Of a DNA stretch of 64,000 bases, positions 8,253 through 14,822 are shown in pieces (within the stretch, counting starts at the first letter, position 1; each line of letters begins with the position of its first letter). The position numbers were made by a program, and so were the translations under genes. Location: the NCBI GenBank assembly GCA_947252755.1, contig CAMXWV010000007.1, forward strand, positions 1 to 64,000. The letters are read 5' to 3'. Below the pieces are notes generated by a model. That model did not search any database, was not told the origin of the DNA, and saw only the letters and a list, made by a program, of their open reading frames with translations. The stretch comes from an uncultured Dermabacter sp. (GTDB lineage Bacteria; Actinomycetota; Actinomycetes; Actinomycetales; Dermabacteraceae).

Positions 8253-9665
8253 TCAGGCGATCGGCTCAAGATCCAGCGGCGAGGACAGCGTGCCCCGCAC
8301 CGCGGTGGCAGCGGCAACGATCGGAGACACCAGGTGAGTGCGGCCGCCCTTGCCCTGGCGCCCCTCGAAATTGCGGTTGGAGGTGGAGGCGGAGCGCTCA
8401 CCCGGCTTCAGCTGATCCGGGTTCATGCCCAGGCACATGGAGCAGCCTGCCTGGCGCCATTCGGCGCCGAACGCGTCGAACACCTCGCCAAGCCCCTCCT
8501 CTTCCGCCTGAATACGCACCCGCGCCGAGCCCGGCACCACCAGCACGCGAACGTTCGGATCCTTCTTACGTCCCTTGATCACACTGGCGAAGGCGCGCAG
8601 GTCCTCGATTCGACCGTTCGTGCAGGACCCCATGAACACGGTGTCCACGCGGATGTCCTTCAGCGGCATGCCCGGCACCAGGTCCATGTATTCCAGGGCG
8701 TTCTCCGCAGCCACCCGGTCGATCTCGTTGGTGAAGTCCTCCGGCTTCGGCACCGACTCGCTCAGCGGCAGGCCCTGGCCCGGGTTCGTGCCCCAGGTGA
8801 CGAACGGCTCGAGCTCATCAGCGTTGATGACCACTTCGGCATCGAACTCGGCGCCCTCATCGGTGGGCAGCGACCGCCAGTACTCAACGGCCTCATCCCA
8901 GTCCTTACCCTGCGGGGCGTGCGGGCGGCCCTTGATGTACTCGAAGGTGGTCTCATCCGGGGCGATCATGCCAGCGCGGGCACCCGCCTCAATGGACATG
9001 TTGCAGATGGTCATACGGCCTTCCATCGACAGCTGCTCGATGGCTTCGCCACGGTACTCCAGCACGTAGCCAGCGCCGCCGCCGGTGCCGATCTTCGCGA
9101 TCACTGCGAGGATGATGTCCTTCGCGGTGACGCCTTCCTTGAGGGAGCCGGTGACGGTGATGGCCATGGTCTTGAACGGCTTGAGCGGCAGCGTCTGCGT
9201 GGCGAGCACATGCTCCACCTCGGAGGTGCCGATGCCGAATGCGAGCGCGCCGAATGCACCGTGGGTGGAGGTGTGGGAGTCGCCGCACACCACGGTGATA
9301 CCCGGCATGGTCAGGCCCAGCTGCGGGCCCACCACGTGGACGATGCCCTGGTCCCGGTCCCCCAGCGAATGGATGCGCACGCCGAACTCCTCCGCGTTGC
9401 TGCGCAGAGTGTTGATCTGGGTGCGGGAGGTGATGTCCGCGATCGGCTTGTCAATGTCGATGGTAGGGGTGTTGTGGTCTTCGGTTGCGATCGTCTGATC
9501 CACGCGACGCGGCTGGCGGCCCTCCTGGCGGAGGCCGTCAAAGGCCTGCGGGCTGGTGACCTCATGGATGAGGTGCAGATCGATGTAGAGCAGATCCGGC
9601 TCGCCGTTCTCGCCCCTGCGGACAACGTGGTCCTCCCACACCTTCTCTGCGAGGGTTCTCGCCAT
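8253..9665 (-). CDS. leuC: 3-isopropylmalate dehydratase large subunit
   Basis: Aconitase-family [4Fe-4S] enzyme converting 2- to 3-isopropylmalate together with LeuD. The start is ATG 9665: the Shine-Dalgarno AAGGAGT at 9679-9673 is 7 nt away, whereas an in-frame GTG at 9674 lies inside that site. The 470-aa protein has CGDSHTSTHGAFGALAFGIG, and the cluster cysteines in GSCTNGR (Cys348) and GCSMCLG (Cys408, Cys411). It is transcribed divergently from an IclR-type regulator, the usual actinobacterial arrangement for LtbR/NdgR control. Confidence 0.96.
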   Translation of the reverse strand: MARTLAEKVWEDHVVRRGENGEPDLLYIDLHLIHEVTSPQAFDGLRQEGRQPRRVDQTIATEDHNTPTIDIDKPIADITSRTQINTLRSNAEEFGVRIHSLGDRDQGIVHVVGPQLGLTMPGITVVCGDSHTSTHGAFGALAFGIGTSEVEHVLATQTLPLKPFKTMAITVTGSLKEGVTAKDIILAVIAKIGTGGGAGYVLEYRGEAIEQLSMEGRMTICNMSIEAGARAGMIAPDETTFEYIKGRPHAPQGKDWDEAVEYWRSLPTDEGAEFDAEVVINADELEPFVTWGTNPGQGLPLSESVPKPEDFTNEIDRVAAENALEYMDLVPGMPLKDIRVDTVFMGSCTNGRIEDLRAFASVIKGRKKDPNVRVLVVPGSARVRIQAEEEGLGEVFDAFGAEWRQAGCSMCLGMNPDQLKPGERSASTSNRNFEGRQGKGGRTHLVSPIVAAATAVRGTLSSPLDLEPIA

Positions 9666-9755
9666 ATTCTCCACTCCTTGATCGGCAGCGCACTGCGCTC
9701 TCTCTGCTCGGGGCAGGCTCTCTCCGCCGCCCCGGTAACGCCGTCATAATTCCGC

Positions 9756-9807
9756 GCGTCTCACGACTCGTGCACTTGCGTCTCAGGCTATAAGACGGCA
9801 GTCTTAT
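9756..9807. promoter_or_regulatory. Operator-like repeats in the leuC-ltbR/ndgR divergent region
   Basis: Two copies of GCGTCTCA at 9756-9763 and 9778-9785, spaced by 22 bp (two helical turns); a CACGA-C-TCGTG palindrome at 9762-9772; and an inverted repeat ATAAGAC (9790-9796) / GTCTTAT (9801-9807) ending 3 bp before the regulator's start codon. They occupy the 145-bp gap between the divergent genes and are plausible binding sites for the adjacent regulator; binding is inferred. Confidence 0.45.
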
Positions 9808-9810
9808 GGC

Positions 9811-10545
9811 ATGAACACGGAGAATCCTGACGCAGGCAGCGGCGTCGGCGTCCTGGACAAGGCGGCAGCCGTTCTCGGCGCCCTTGAAGCCGGGCCCGCC
9901 ACTCTGGCCCAGCTGGTCACGTCTACCGGACTTGCTCGGCCCACCGCGCATCGGCTGGCGGTTGCTCTGGAGCACCACCGGATGGTGGCGCGGGACATGC
10001 AGGGACGCTTCATCCTGGGCACCCGCCTCAATGAGCTGGCTGCAGCGGCAGGCGAGGACCGTCTGCTGGCCGCTGCCGGACCGGTGCTCGCCTCGCTGCG
10101 GGATCATACGGATGAATCCGCTCAGCTCTACCGCCGCCAGGGTGAGCACCGCATCTGCGTGGCCGCCGCTGAACGGCCGATCGGTCTGCGGGACTCGGTG
10201 CCGCTCGGTTCCACTCTCACGATGAAGGCGGGCAGCGCCGCACAGATCCTGCTCGCCTGGGAGGAGCCGGACCGGCTGCACCGTGGGCTGCACGGTGCGC
10301 GGTTCACTGCCACGCAGCTGTCAGCGGTGCGCCGTCGCGGCTGGGCTCAGTCCGTGGGCGAGCGTGAAGCGGGTGTGGGGTCCGTGTCCGCGCCCGTGCG
10401 CGGCCCGAACGGTCGCGTGGTGGCGGCGCTATCGGTCTCGGGTCCGCTGGATCGCATGACCCGGCAGCCGGGGCGTCTGCATGCCGCAGCGGTGATCGCA
10501 AGCGCGGATCACCTCACCGAGGTGATCCGCCGGACCGCCGGCTGA
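9811..10545 (+). CDS. ndgR: IclR-family transcriptional regulator (LtbR/NdgR type)
   Basis: DNA-binding regulator of 244 aa. Residues about 13-65 form the winged helix-turn-helix (VLDKAAAVLGALE, LAQLVTSTGLARPTAHRLAVALEHHRMV); the rest is the IclR effector domain (ESAQLYRRQGEHRICVAAAERPIGLRDSVPLGSTLTMKAGSAAQ). Orthologues next to leuCD are called LtbR in Corynebacterium and NdgR in Streptomyces and control leucine and other amino acid genes; position and length fit this group. An inverted repeat directly before the ATG suggests autoregulation. The gene name is assigned by synteny. Confidence 0.85.
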   Translation: MNTENPDAGSGVGVLDKAAAVLGALEAGPATLAQLVTSTGLARPTAHRLAVALEHHRMVARDMQGRFILGTRLNELAAAAGEDRLLAAAGPVLASLRDHTDESAQLYRRQGEHRICVAAAERPIGLRDSVPLGSTLTMKAGSAAQILLAWEEPDRLHRGLHGARFTATQLSAVRRRGWAQSVGEREAGVGSVSAPVRGPNGRVVAALSVSGPLDRMTRQPGRLHAAAVIASADHLTEVIRRTAG

Positions 10546-10555
10546 AGCAGCGAAC

Positions 10556-11383
10556 TCAGCCGCGCTGCAGCCACACGGGGGTGTTTGCGTACTGGAGCAT
10601 GGACACGGTGGACGGGGCCGCGCTGCGCTGTTCTTCGCCGCTGGTGCGAGCGGCCGCCACGATCATGCGCGTGCCCTCCGCGCGACGGATCAGCGCCTTC
10701 GCGCTGTGATCGCGCGCATACGGCGTCATCGTGATCTCCACGTCCGGGTATTTTTCGCCCGCGATGGTGGTGGCGCGCTCCAGCACCCCCGGCCATTCGG
10801 CTTCAGGGATGGTGATCGACGGGTACACGCACAGTGAGGTGCCGTACTCGTGAGCGAGTTTTGCCGCCCGCGTCACCACACCGTCGAAGGACTCCTGGCC
10901 GTCATAGAAGGCAGCAATCGGGCCTTCCTCAATAGCCCCGCGAACCACCACCACATCGGCCTTCGCGCGAGCGATCAGAGCCAGGGAGGTGGATCCCACC
11001 AGCAGGGAGAGGAATCGCCCAAGCCCGCGCGAGCCCACCACGATGGTGTCACCCTCCCGCTCCCGCGCCAGCAGCACGTCGAGTGCGCGGCCGTCCGCCA
11101 CCTCGCCGGTGACAAGGGCGCCCGGGGCGATCTCACGCGCAATGGCGCTGGCTTCGTCGATCAAGCGCTCAGCGGCAGCCTTCAAACCCGAGCCCGTCAC
11201 CCCGGGAACCGGGTCCACATCCACGCCCATCAGCGGCCACACGAACGCGTGCACCAGGTGGATCGGACGATTGGTGATGCGCGAGTGGTTCGCAGCCCAG
11301 CGGATGGCGAGGTCAGACTCCTGCGAGTCCTCCACACCCACGATGATGCGGCCTGAAAGATCGGTATCGGTGCGCTCAGTCAT
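10556..11383 (-). CDS. Tandem-domain universal stress protein
   Basis: A 275-aa cytosolic protein with two Usp domains, known in this family to bind ATP or related nucleotides and to help in stress or dormancy. The first domain (about residues 10-150) starts GRIIVGVEDSQESDLAIRWA and keeps the ATP-binding pattern G-2X-G-9X-G(S/T) in GSRGLGRFLSLLVGSTS. The second (about 155-275) is degenerate: it lacks that glycine pattern, though MIVAAARTSG and VSMLQYANTPVWLQR occupy the same places. It is convergent with the IclR gene (10 bp apart), with GAGAGGAA upstream of the start and a possible TAGAAT -10 at 11422-11417. Confidence 0.88.
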   Translation of the reverse strand: MTERTDTDLSGRIIVGVEDSQESDLAIRWAANHSRITNRPIHLVHAFVWPLMGVDVDPVPGVTGSGLKAAAERLIDEASAIAREIAPGALVTGEVADGRALDVLLAREREGDTIVVGSRGLGRFLSLLVGSTSLALIARAKADVVVVRGAIEEGPIAAFYDGQESFDGVVTRAAKLAHEYGTSLCVYPSITIPEAEWPGVLERATTIAGEKYPDVEITMTPYARDHSAKALIRRAEGTRMIVAAARTSGEEQRSAAPSTVSMLQYANTPVWLQRG

Positions 11384-11465
11384 GGCGTTCCTCTCGTTGC
11401 GCTCTGGGATGTCCCCATTCTATCCGGGGGCGCATCGGGACCACACGCCGGCCCACACAGCGCGT

Positions 11466-11493
11466 ACGCAACGCGAGTGTGCACGCAACGCGA
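11466..11493. repeat. Two 11-bp direct repeats, 17-bp period
   Basis: ACGCAACGCGA occurs at 11466-11476 and 11483-11493, between the universal stress gene and the tRNA-Glu hairpin. The second copy overlaps the hairpin's left arm. No function can be assigned. Confidence 0.6.
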
Positions 11494-11526
11494 AGGACCG
11501 CCCATCGATCAGTGGACGGTCCTTCG
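11491..11526 (-). terminator. Hairpin downstream of tRNA-Glu copy 1
   Basis: Perfect 10-bp arms CGAAGGACCG (11491-11500) and CGGTCCTTCG (11517-11526), with three more inner pairs after one mismatch. On the minus strand it starts 7 nt after the tRNA 3' end. There is no U-tract, so it may act as a terminator or a processing signal. Confidence 0.6.
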
Positions 11527-11532
11527 GCTCTG

Positions 11533-11605
11533 TACCCCGTACCGGATTTGAACCGGTGTTACCGCCGTGAGAGGGCGGCGTCCTAGGCCGCTAGACGAAC
11601 GGGGC
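11533..11605 (-). tRNA. tRNA-Glu (CTC), copy 1
   Basis: 73-nt cloverleaf read on the minus strand: acceptor GCCCCGT pairing with ACGGGGT (G1-U72 wobble, common in actinobacterial tRNA-Glu), D arm TCTAGCGGCCTAGGA, anticodon arm CCGCC-CTCTCAC-GGCGG with anticodon CTC, and T arm ACCGG-TTCAAAT-CCGGT. CCA is not encoded. The sequence is identical to the copy at 12921-12993; identity extends from 11532 to 11607. The two copies flank the Abi_2 gene. Confidence 0.96.
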
Positions 11606-11690
11606 CTGGTCGAAACCTCCCTCAGAGTACAGGGCGCTAGCAGTCTCCTCAAAATCCGGGCTCGCGTTTCACATCACAGTGCACGAGACG

Positions 11691-11709
11691 GGGCACGCCG
11701 AGGGTCGCC
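11691..11709. repeat. Left 19-bp direct repeat flanking the abi gene
   Basis: GGGCACGCCGAGGGTCGCC; an 18/19 copy (T to C) is at 12850-12868 on the same strand, on the other side of the abi gene. It lies in the 179-bp gap between tRNA-Glu copy 1 and the abi stop, which otherwise shows no gene. Confidence 0.7.
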
Positions 11710-11784
11710 CCCTTCTCACCGGATCACCGAGGTGACCTGACTAGCGAGGCCTTCGGACCGAGGGCCGCTCAATGTGCCCGACCT

Positions 11785-12774
11785 TCATTCTTGCCACAGG
11801 TCAAGCGTGTGCCAGTCTAACGGGGCTCCGATATTCTGAACGGAGAGCGCATGTGAGGTGGGGAAGGAACGGAGCAGCTCGACCAGACGCGGCGCCCAGG
11901 CCCGCTCAACCTCGATGGACCGCAGCATGTACGAGATGATCGCCAAGGCGTTGTAGGTGCCAAAACCCTCCTTCGAGTTGACCGCGGAGGGTTCTCTCAG
12001 GTGATCAAGGAGCGGCACTTGACCCTTCTTTGGCCGTGAGGGTGCGTTCTGAAGATTGCGGTTGAACAGTCGACCGTGATGGGCAGCAACGTTACGCACA
12101 TAGTTCAAGCTCGCCAGCCAGCTTGTCATCATTTTCTTCTGCGGTACTCCAAAGGCCGCCGCCACGTCCTCAGCATCCTTCTGCAGCATTCCTCGGTAGA
12201 GGACCGACAGCTGTCCCAGCTCCAGTAACTCGGTCAACGCCCAAATCGGCATGTGATCGTCATACTTGTTACGGAAGTGAGCAACAAAAGTCTCGTCCGA
12301 GGAGCCGCGACGCTCCTTGACCCGCTCCAACCAAACGACCTGCTTGCTGGCATGCGGAGATCGACTGTCGGTACTCGCCGTTGTAAATGAGTTATCAAAG
12401 AACGTGGCATCTTCGTGCGCAAACGGTGAAGCCCGGCCTAAGAGGTAGCCGACGCGCATCCGCACTGCTACTTCCACGCGCTCCACGCCTTCCATAACCA
12501 ACATGCGCAGTCGCCGGTCGAAGTCAATGATCTCTTCAACGTGACGCAGCTCGGTGCCCGGCCGATATGTTTTCAGCACCCGAGTTTTCCTATGCCCCGT
12601 GTCATCAACCAGTTCCTCGGACTCAAGGAACGGGTACAGGTAACCGGTCATGCGGTAGTAGCCGACCGATTCGAGTAAGCGAACAGCCCGCCCCGGATCA
12701 TCAACCTGCAGGCCACGCGCGGTAAGCTGCTTAACCTGCTGGTCGAGGGGTAGCCACTTCTTCGTGTACTCCAT
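11785..12774 (-). CDS. Abi_2 (AbiD/AbiF-like) HEPN abortive-infection protein
   Basis: A 329-aa soluble protein of the Abi_2 family, whose members act in phage exclusion or as toxins. ATG 12774 is chosen because AGGAG lies 6 nt upstream. The N-terminal motif YYRMTGYLYPF (about residues 39-49) and IDFDRRLRMLVMEGVERVEVAVR (about 83-105) are typical, and the HEPN RNase motif RX4H is intact as R227-NVAA-H232 within LNYVRNVAAHHGRLFNRN. Base composition is clearly lower in G+C than the neighbours (28 G/C of 60 at 12241-12300), suggesting transfer. It lies between two identical tRNA-Glu genes and 19-bp repeats and has a hairpin-terminator leader. RNase activity and targets are inferred from family only. 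Confidence 0.88.
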   Translation of the reverse strand: MEYTKKWLPLDQQVKQLTARGLQVDDPGRAVRLLESVGYYRMTGYLYPFLESEELVDDTGHRKTRVLKTYRPGTELRHVEEIIDFDRRLRMLVMEGVERVEVAVRMRVGYLLGRASPFAHEDATFFDNSFTTASTDSRSPHASKQVVWLERVKERRGSSDETFVAHFRNKYDDHMPIWALTELLELGQLSVLYRGMLQKDAEDVAAAFGVPQKKMMTSWLASLNYVRNVAAHHGRLFNRNLQNAPSRPKKGQVPLLDHLREPSAVNSKEGFGTYNALAIISYMLRSIEVERAWAPRLVELLRSFPTSHALSVQNIGAPLDWHTLDLWQE

Positions 12775-12790
12775 GAGGCTCTCCTGCATC

Positions 12791-12834
12791 AAGAAAATCA
12801 GCCCGCGCCTTGCGGCAACGGGCTGATCATGATG
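12791..12834 (-). ncRNA. Hairpin-terminator leader RNA / candidate ncRNA upstream of abi
   Basis: Minus strand: ATCAGCCCG (12827-12819), 13-nt loop TTGCCGCAAGGCG, CGGGCTGAT (12805-12797), then TTTTCTT (12797-12791). A perfect 9-bp stem followed by a U-rich run has the form of an intrinsic terminator, yet it sits between a good extended -10 box and the abi start. It may be an attenuator or a short free RNA. Structured RNAs are known beside some abiF-type genes and can act as antitoxins; that this is one of them is inference. The strand also holds a mini-ORF, MISPLPQGAG, from ATG 12830 to TGA 12798. Confidence 0.55.
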
Positions 12835-12839
12835 CCGCG

Positions 12840-12848
12840 ATCGTAGCA
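12840..12848 (-). promoter_or_regulatory. Extended -10 promoter for the abi leader
   Basis: On the minus strand TGC-TACGAT (12848-12840) matches TGN-TANNNT. No clear -35 is visible, which is acceptable for an extended -10. The predicted start at about 12833 falls immediately before the hairpin and the mini-ORF. The right direct repeat abuts this box. Confidence 0.45.
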
Positions 12849-12849
12849 C

Positions 12850-12868
12850 GGGCACGCCGAGGGCCGCC
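12850..12868. repeat. Right 19-bp direct repeat flanking the abi gene
   Basis: GGGCACGCCGAGGGCCGCC, 18/19 identical to 11691-11709. It marks the upstream edge of the abi unit, between its promoter and the tRNA-Glu copy 2 terminator. It could be the trace of an insertion or duplication boundary. Confidence 0.7.
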
Positions 12869-12881
12869 ACCGGCGGGCATG

Positions 12882-12910
12882 AAAAAATCGCCCACCTGCT
12901 GGTGGACGAT
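12882..12910 (-). terminator. Intrinsic terminator of tRNA-Glu copy 2
   Basis: Minus strand: ATCGTCCACC, loop AGCA, GGTGGGCGAT (one G-U pair), then a run of six T (12887-12882). It begins 10 nt after the tRNA 3' end and separates the tRNA transcript from abi. Its core (GTCCAC / TGGGCG) resembles the hairpin after tRNA-Glu copy 1. Confidence 0.85.
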
Positions 12911-12920
12911 TCTCCGTGAG

Positions 12921-12993
12921 TACCCCGTACCGGATTTGAACCGGTGTTACCGCCGTGAGAGGGCGGCGTCCTAGGCCGCTAGACGAACGGGGC
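12921..12993 (-). tRNA. tRNA-Glu (CTC), copy 2
   Basis: Identical over all 73 nt to the copy at 11533-11605, with the same anticodon arm CCGCC-CTCTCAC-GGCGG. It lies 38 bp from tRNA-Gln in the same orientation and has its own U-tract terminator, so this is probably the ancestral copy and the one beyond abi the duplicate; that polarity is inference. Confidence 0.96.
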
Positions 12994-13010
12994 CTTGGCG
13001 TGAAGCCGTG

Positions 13011-13028
13011 TTCACACATCTGTGTGAA
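13011..13028. other. Perfect 8-bp hairpin between tRNA-Glu and tRNA-Gln
   Basis: TTCACACA (13011-13018), TC, TGTGTGAA (13021-13028), immediately 3' of tRNA-Gln on the minus strand. It is probably a tRNA processing or termination signal in the Gln-Glu precursor. Confidence 0.55.
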
Positions 13029-13031
13029 GCG

Positions 13032-13103
13032 CTGGGGTACCAGGACTCGAACCTAGAACAACTGAACCAGAATCAGCCGTGTTGCCAATTACACCATACC
13101 CCA
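13032..13103 (-). tRNA. tRNA-Gln (CTG)
   Basis: 72-nt cloverleaf on the minus strand: acceptor TGGGGTA/TACCCCA with discriminator G, D arm GTGT-AATTGGCA-ACAC, anticodon arm GCTGA-TTCTGGT-TCAGT with anticodon CTG, T arm CTAGG-TTCGAGT-CCTGG. The U1-A72 acceptor end is typical of tRNA-Gln. With no glutaminyl-tRNA synthetase seen, it should be charged by the nearby GluRS and amidated by GatCAB encoded at 38.8-42.1 kb. Confidence 0.95.
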
Positions 13104-13168
13104 ATGGAACTGCTGTTCCGGAGGGAGGGGGCTCACCTCTCGGTGATGCTCCCTCAGCACGAACATAG

Positions 13169-13198
13169 ACACTACCCGCCCTCCCCCGGCTTGGCCAA
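13169..13198 (-). promoter_or_regulatory. Putative promoter of the tRNA-Gln/tRNA-Glu operon
   Basis: Minus strand TTGGCC (13198-13193), 18-bp spacer, TAGTGT (13174-13169), about 65 nt upstream of tRNA-Gln. It overlaps the gltX 3' hairpin. Confidence 0.3.
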
Positions 13199-13239
13199 TC
13201 CCGGGGATGGATCTGTGGCCTGCTCAACAGGAGGGCGGG
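13175..13239 (-). terminator. Long stem-loop downstream of gltX
   Basis: Arms CCCGCCCTCC (13175-13184) and GGAGGGCGGG (13230-13239) are perfectly complementary; the 45-nt loop contains a second C-rich/G-rich pairing. It begins 7 nt after the gltX stop. No U-tract follows. Confidence 0.4.
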
Positions 13240-13245
13240 CGTCCG

Positions 13246-14751
13246 TCACGCGTCGGTTCGCGCCAGCACATCCAGGAAGCTGCGCAGCCGCGCCAGCGTG
13301 GACTCCTTGCCCAGGATCTCCATCGACTCGAACAGCGGTGGAGACACACGCTTGCCGGACAGCGCCGAGCGCAGCGGACCGAAGGCAAGGCGCGGCTTGA
13401 TGCCCATCCCGTCGATGATCGAGGAGCGCAGCGTCTGCTCCAGATGCTCCGGGGTGAACTGCTCCGCGGTCATCGGCTCAATGTCATCGATCGCCCGCTG
13501 CACCACAGCCGCCGGGTCATCACCCAGCTTCTTCAGCGCATCCTCATCGATCACCAGGTCCGCATCCGCCACAAACAGGAAACGCAGCAGGTCCGGAGCT
13601 TCGCTGAGCAGGTTCATGCGCGGCTGCGCCAGCGGCGTGGCCTGCTCCAGCAGGGCACGCTCCTGATCAGTGATCGGGGTGGAAACCACACCGGTAGCCT
13701 CCAGGTACGGGATCATCCGCTCGGTGAACTCCGCTTCCGGCAGCATGCGCATGTGGTCGGCGTTGATCGCCTTTGCCTTCTTGATGTCCACCCGGGCCGG
13801 ATTCGGGTTCACATCGTGCACATCGAACTTCTCCACGAACTGCTCACGGGTGAAGATGTCCTCATCCGCGCTGTAACCCCAGCCGAGCAGCGCCAGGTAG
13901 TTGACCATGCCCTCGGGCAGGAAGCCCTGGTCCCGGTAAAGGAACAGGTTCGATTCCGGGTCCCGCTTGGACAGCTTCTTATTGCCCTCCCCCATCACGT
14001 ACGGCAGGTGGCCGAACTCCGGTACGCGCTGGGCAACCCCCACATCGATCAGGGCGCGGTAGAGCGCGATCTGACGCGGAGTGGAGGAGAGCAGGTCCTC
14101 ACCGCGCAGCACATGGGTAACCTCCATGAGCGCGTCGTCCACCGGGTTCACGAACGGGTAGAGCGGCTGGCCGTTAGCCCGCACCACAACATAGTCCGGG
14201 GTGGAGCCGGCTTTGAAGGTGATCGGGCCGCGCACGATATCCGTGAAGGTGATGTCCTCATCCGGCATCCGCAGGCGCCACACGGGCTCGCGGCCCTCCG
14301 CTCGAAACTTCGCCTTCTCCTCCTCGCTCATGGTGCGGTCGTACCCGTCATACCCGGATTCTTTGGGCCGGCCGGCAGCGAGATGGCGCTGCTGGATCTC
14401 CTCCGCGGTGGAGAAGGACTCGTAGATGAACCCGCCGTCCTTGAGTTTCTGGATGACGTCCTGGTAGATATCGCCGCGCTGGGACTGACGGTAGGGCCCG
14501 TGAGGTCCGCCCACTTCCACGCCCTCATCCCAGTCGATGCCGAGCCAGCGCATCGCTTCGAGCACCTGCTCGTAGGACTCTTCGCTGTCTCGGGCGGCGT
14601 CCGTGTCCTCAATGCGGAAGATCAGCTTTCCGCTGGTGTGCCGCGCGTACGCCCAGTTGAACAGGGCGGTGCGCACCATGCCCACGTGCGGGGTGCCGGT
14701 GGGTGACGGGCAGAAGCGGACGCGAACATCAGTGGGAGCGGTGTCGCTCAT
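13246..14751 (-). CDS. gltX: Glutamyl-tRNA synthetase
   Basis: Class I aminoacyl-tRNA synthetase of 501 aa that charges tRNA-Glu and, when GatCAB is present as here, usually also mischarges tRNA-Gln with glutamate. The HIGH-type signature is in FCPSPTGTPHVGMVRTALFNW (residues 13-33), RIEDTDAARD follows, and the KMSKS-type loop is KLSKRDPES. The C-terminal anticodon-binding half ends SFLDVLARTDA. AAGGAG lies upstream of ATG 14751. The tRNA-Gln and tRNA-Glu genes lie directly downstream on the same strand. Confidence 0.96.
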   Translation of the reverse strand: MSDTAPTDVRVRFCPSPTGTPHVGMVRTALFNWAYARHTSGKLIFRIEDTDAARDSEESYEQVLEAMRWLGIDWDEGVEVGGPHGPYRQSQRGDIYQDVIQKLKDGGFIYESFSTAEEIQQRHLAAGRPKESGYDGYDRTMSEEEKAKFRAEGREPVWRLRMPDEDITFTDIVRGPITFKAGSTPDYVVVRANGQPLYPFVNPVDDALMEVTHVLRGEDLLSSTPRQIALYRALIDVGVAQRVPEFGHLPYVMGEGNKKLSKRDPESNLFLYRDQGFLPEGMVNYLALLGWGYSADEDIFTREQFVEKFDVHDVNPNPARVDIKKAKAINADHMRMLPEAEFTERMIPYLEATGVVSTPITDQERALLEQATPLAQPRMNLLSEAPDLLRFLFVADADLVIDEDALKKLGDDPAAVVQRAIDDIEPMTAEQFTPEHLEQTLRSSIIDGMGIKPRLAFGPLRSALSGKRVSPPLFESMEILGKESTLARLRSFLDVLARTDA

Positions 14752-14822
14752 AGATCAGATCTCCTTGGGGCTGGGCAGGCGGTCGACGCGTTCACCGCGT
14801 CACATGGTTCGAACGGTTCTGG

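Noticed and set aside
12798..12870. Longer abi start sites (frame open to 12870)
   Set aside because: The upstream part covers the hairpin and promoter and has no Shine-Dalgarno; ATG 12774 has AGGAG at good spacing.
13104..13168. Additional tRNA upstream of tRNA-Gln
   Set aside because: No cloverleaf can be drawn; only promoter-like and hairpin sequences are seen.
11384..13245. Integrative element or prophage at tRNA-Glu
   Set aside because: No integrase, recombinase or phage gene is present, and both tRNA copies are complete; only one cargo gene is seen.
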